Assembly: GCA_017452505.1 (NCBI GenBank)
Contig: JAFTMI010000029.1
Location: forward strand, 78,030-142,029
Direction: 5' to 3'
From: Oscillospiraceae bacterium
GTDB lineage: Bacteria; Bacillota; Clostridia; Oscillospirales; Oscillospiraceae
DNA length: 64,000 nt
Numbering within the stretch: the first letter of the stretch is position 1; each line of letters begins with the position of its first letter. A model generated the notes under the pieces. The model had not been told where the DNA came from, did no database searches, and saw only the letters and a program-made list of their open reading frames with translations. The position numbers and the translations under genes are program-made. Below, one piece after another: positions 60,687 to 64,000 of this stretch.

Positions 60687-62198
60687 TTATAGTTCAACAG
60701 TGCGGTATTGAATCGCTTCCGCAATATGGGTAGCGGAGATGTTCTCCTCCCCTTCCAAATCCGCGATGGTTCTTGCCACACGCAGAATGCGGTCATAGCT
60801 CCGGGCTGTGAGGCCAAAGGCATCAAATGCCTGGTGCATCAGTTCTGCGCTTGCCTCGTCCAACTTACAATGCATACGCAATTCCTCCGGGCCCATCCGG
60901 GCATTACACATACCGGAGAAATCTCCAAAGCGCTTATTCTGCCGTTGTCTTGCGGCGTTTACTCGTTCTTTGATAGCTTTAGAGGGTTCTGCTTCCTTGC
61001 GGGTGCGCAGTTCCTCAAACTTTACAGCCGGCACTTCTAAAATCATATCGATTCTGTCAAGAAGCGGCCCGGAAATCCGGCTGCGGTAATTTTGCACTGA
61101 CTGTTCCGTACAGGTGCATCTGCCGGAAGGGTCACCGTACCAGCCGCACTTACAGGGGTTCATTGCGCAAACCAACATAAACTCAGCAGGATAAGATACC
61201 GTACCGGACACACGGGATATGGTAACCCGTCCATCTTCCAAGGGCTGACGCATCACATCCAATGTATCCTTGTGAAACTCAGGCAGCTCGTCCAGGAAAA
61301 GCACGCCCTTGTGGGCAAGGGATATTTCACCCGGCCGGGGATTCACACCGCCGCCGGCGAGACCCGCATTGGACACCGTATGGTGAGGGCTGCGGAAAGG
61401 CCGTTGCATCACCAGGGGCGATTTAGCAGACACCATTCCCATTACGGAATAAACCTGTGTGACCTCCAAGGATTCCTCCCAGGTCATATCCGGGAGAATT
61501 GACGGCAGTCGCTTACTGAGCATACTCTTACCGGAGCCAGGAGGGCCAACCAGCAAAATATTATGGCTTCCGGCAGCCGCAACTTCCATTGCGCGCTTTA
61601 CATTCTCTTGACCCAGCACGTCCTTGAAATCAAGCGCCTCCGTATCTCTACGTTCGGGAACCCAAATGGGTTCTTCCTCTAACTGGATCTCACCGTTCAG
61701 TGCAGATGCCAACTCCTTGACCGTTTTCACAGGGATAATCGCAGGCCCTCTCGCTAAGGTAGCCTCCGGAGCATTCTCAGCAGGGACATAGACAGTTTGG
61801 AAACCGGCATATTTCGCTGCAATCACCATCGGCAGCACACCGTTTACGGGACGGATCTGTCCGTCAAGGCTCAATTCACCGATAAATGCACTGGAGGATT
61901 TCGGTCTGCGGATCGTACCTACTGCGGACATAATACCCAAAAGAATGGGCAGATCATAATGGGTACCGGCCTTCTTCAAATTGGCAGGTGCCAAATTCAC
62001 AGTAATGCGACCGGAAGGAAACTTCATACCGCTGGTCTTGGCTGCGGCACGAACACGTTCTCTTGCTTCCTTTACCGCCGCATCGGGCAAGCCCACTATA
62101 TCAAAAGCGGGCAAACCGTTGGATACATAGCACTCCACGGAAATAGGATTTCCCTGGATACCACTGACACCCATTGTATTCACACTGCAGATCAACGC
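60687..62198 (-). CDS. comM: YifB/ComM-family Mg-chelatase-like AAA ATPase
   Basis: AAA+ protein of the ComM family; in competent Gram-negatives it promotes branch migration during transformation, and its role in Clostridia is untested. 503 residues: N-terminal Lon-protease-like S5 domain (about 1-170, with GLPAFDIVGLPDAAVKEARE), Walker A GPPGSGKS at 217-224, Walker B LFLDELPEF, and a C-terminal ChlI-like domain. The start chosen is TTG 62198: GGAGG is 8 bases upstream and the N-terminus MICSVNTMGVSGIQG aligns in length with family members. The in-frame ATG 62210 lies before that site. Heads comM-thiI-pncC. Confidence 0.93.
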   Translation of the reverse strand, partial: ALICSVNTMGVSGIQGNPISVECYVSNGLPAFDIVGLPDAAVKEARERVRAAAKTSGMKFPSGRITVNLAPANLKKAGTHYDLPILLGIMSAVGTIRRPKSSSAFIGELSLDGQIRPVNGVLPMVIAAKYAGFQTVYVPAENAPEATLARGPAIIPVKTVKELASALNGEIQLEEEPIWVPERRDTEALDFKDVLGQENVKRAMEVAAAGSHNILLVGPPGSGKSMLSKRLPSILPDMTWEESLEVTQVYSVMGMVSAKSPLVMQRPFRSPHHTVSNAGLAGGGVNPRPGEISLAHKGVLFLDELPEFHKDTLDVMRQPLEDGRVTISRVSGTVSYPAEFMLVCAMNPCKCGWYGDPSGRCTCTEQSVQNYRSRISGPLLDRIDMILEVPAVKFEELRTRKEAEPSKAIKERVNAARQRQNKRFGDFSGMCNARMGPEELRMHCKLDEASAELMHQAFDAFGLTARSYDRILRVARTIADLEGEENISATHIAEAIQYRTVEL

Positions 62199-62225
62199 AG
62201 ACACCTCCATTACATAATTACATAC

Positions 62226-62254
62226 ATAATACTTCATAGAATGAAAAAATACAA
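62226..62254 (-). promoter_or_regulatory. Sigma-A promoter of comM-thiI-pncC
   Basis: TTGTAT, 17-bp spacer, TATTAT on the minus strand, about 28 bases upstream of the TTG start. Confidence 0.7.
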
Positions 62255-62325
62255 TTCTTTTTTTGTTTGCAATCCCCGCAAACGACATTTTTCAAAATTT
62301 TAGAAGAATATTCCCCTTCTATCAC

Positions 62326-62354
62326 TTTACAAAACAGAAATTCGGTGATATGAT
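62326..62354 (+). promoter_or_regulatory. Sigma-A promoter of nifJ
   Basis: TTTACA, 17-bp spacer, TATGAT, about 42 bases upstream of the start. Confidence 0.7.
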
Positions 62355-62383
62355 ATTGAAGTAAAACTTTGGATTACTTTTAG

Positions 62384-64000
<1,617 letters not shown>

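Overview
The window reads as chromosomal DNA from an anaerobic, moderate-GC member of the Clostridia, most likely Oscillospirales/Ruminococcaceae. Three things suggest this: gene content (PolC plus DnaE, EcfAT, a T-box tyrS, whiA, DUF4317, DUF1292, pyruvate:ferredoxin oxidoreductase), strong AGGAGG-type ribosome binding sites, and sigma-A promoters with 17-bp spacers. The family is an inference; nothing here fixes a species. Most of the window is ordinary, densely packed core genome, and most genes lie on the minus strand.

Region by region. (1) 1-1920: the N-terminal part of an M3 oligoendopeptidase F and a divergent EamA/DMT permease. (2) 13142 down to 1923: the Firmicute operon pyrH-frr-uppS-cdsA-dxr-rseP-ispG-polC plus a uridine phosphorylase, from one strong promoter divergent from glnS. 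(3) 13.3-20 kb: glnS, tex, a membrane-anchored PQQ-like beta-propeller protein and a cytidylate-kinase-like protein, each its own unit between clear terminators. (4) 30120 down to 20021: VCBS-type lipoprotein, response regulator, histidine kinase, DUF1385, prmC, recA, recX, rimO, pgsA and DUF4317 in one direction with overlaps or short gaps. (5) 35.5-30.2 kb: murB-whiA-dnaE. (6) 35.6-38.3 kb: an accessory-looking patch with an Ltp-repeat lipoprotein between two identical terminators, a four-cluster ferredoxin, and two very small genes sharing an upstream 22-bp element. (7) 47.6-38.3 kb: PBP1A with a zinc-ribbon insertion, an RNA methyltransferase, ecfA1-ecfA2-ecfT, truA and clpE-like. (8) 47.8-50.2 kb: DUF1292, a structured RNA that looks like 6S RNA, and a parvulin-type foldase. 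(9) 57.5-50.3 kb: dxs-tlyA-nadK-argR-recN followed by T-box-controlled tyrS. (10) 57.7-59.0 kb: tRNA-Ser, two tandem multi-hairpin repeat units that reuse pieces of the tRNA-Ser 3' end, tRNA-Thr, and an AT-rich acetyltransferase gene. (11) 62.2-59.0 kb: comM/yifB-thiI-pncC. (12) The window ends inside nifJ.

Taken together the genes cover isoprenoid precursor synthesis (dxs, dxr, ispG, uppS), phospholipid synthesis (cdsA, pgsA), peptidoglycan synthesis (murB, PBP1A), replication and repair (polC, dnaE, recA, recX, recN), and translation (glnS, tyrS, frr, prmC, rimO, truA, tlyA, thiI).

The most unusual object is the pair of repeat units at about 57856-58163. Each is closed by a GGGATTT/AAATCCC stem, carries a hairpin with the same CCGGTGA loop on a stem that differs by compensatory changes, has a second A/T-rich hairpin, and ends in a copy of the tRNA-Ser 3' end. 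Other points worth checking are the zinc ribbon in PBP1A, the 6S-like RNA, the shared element in front of the two small genes, and the terminator-flanked Ltp gene.
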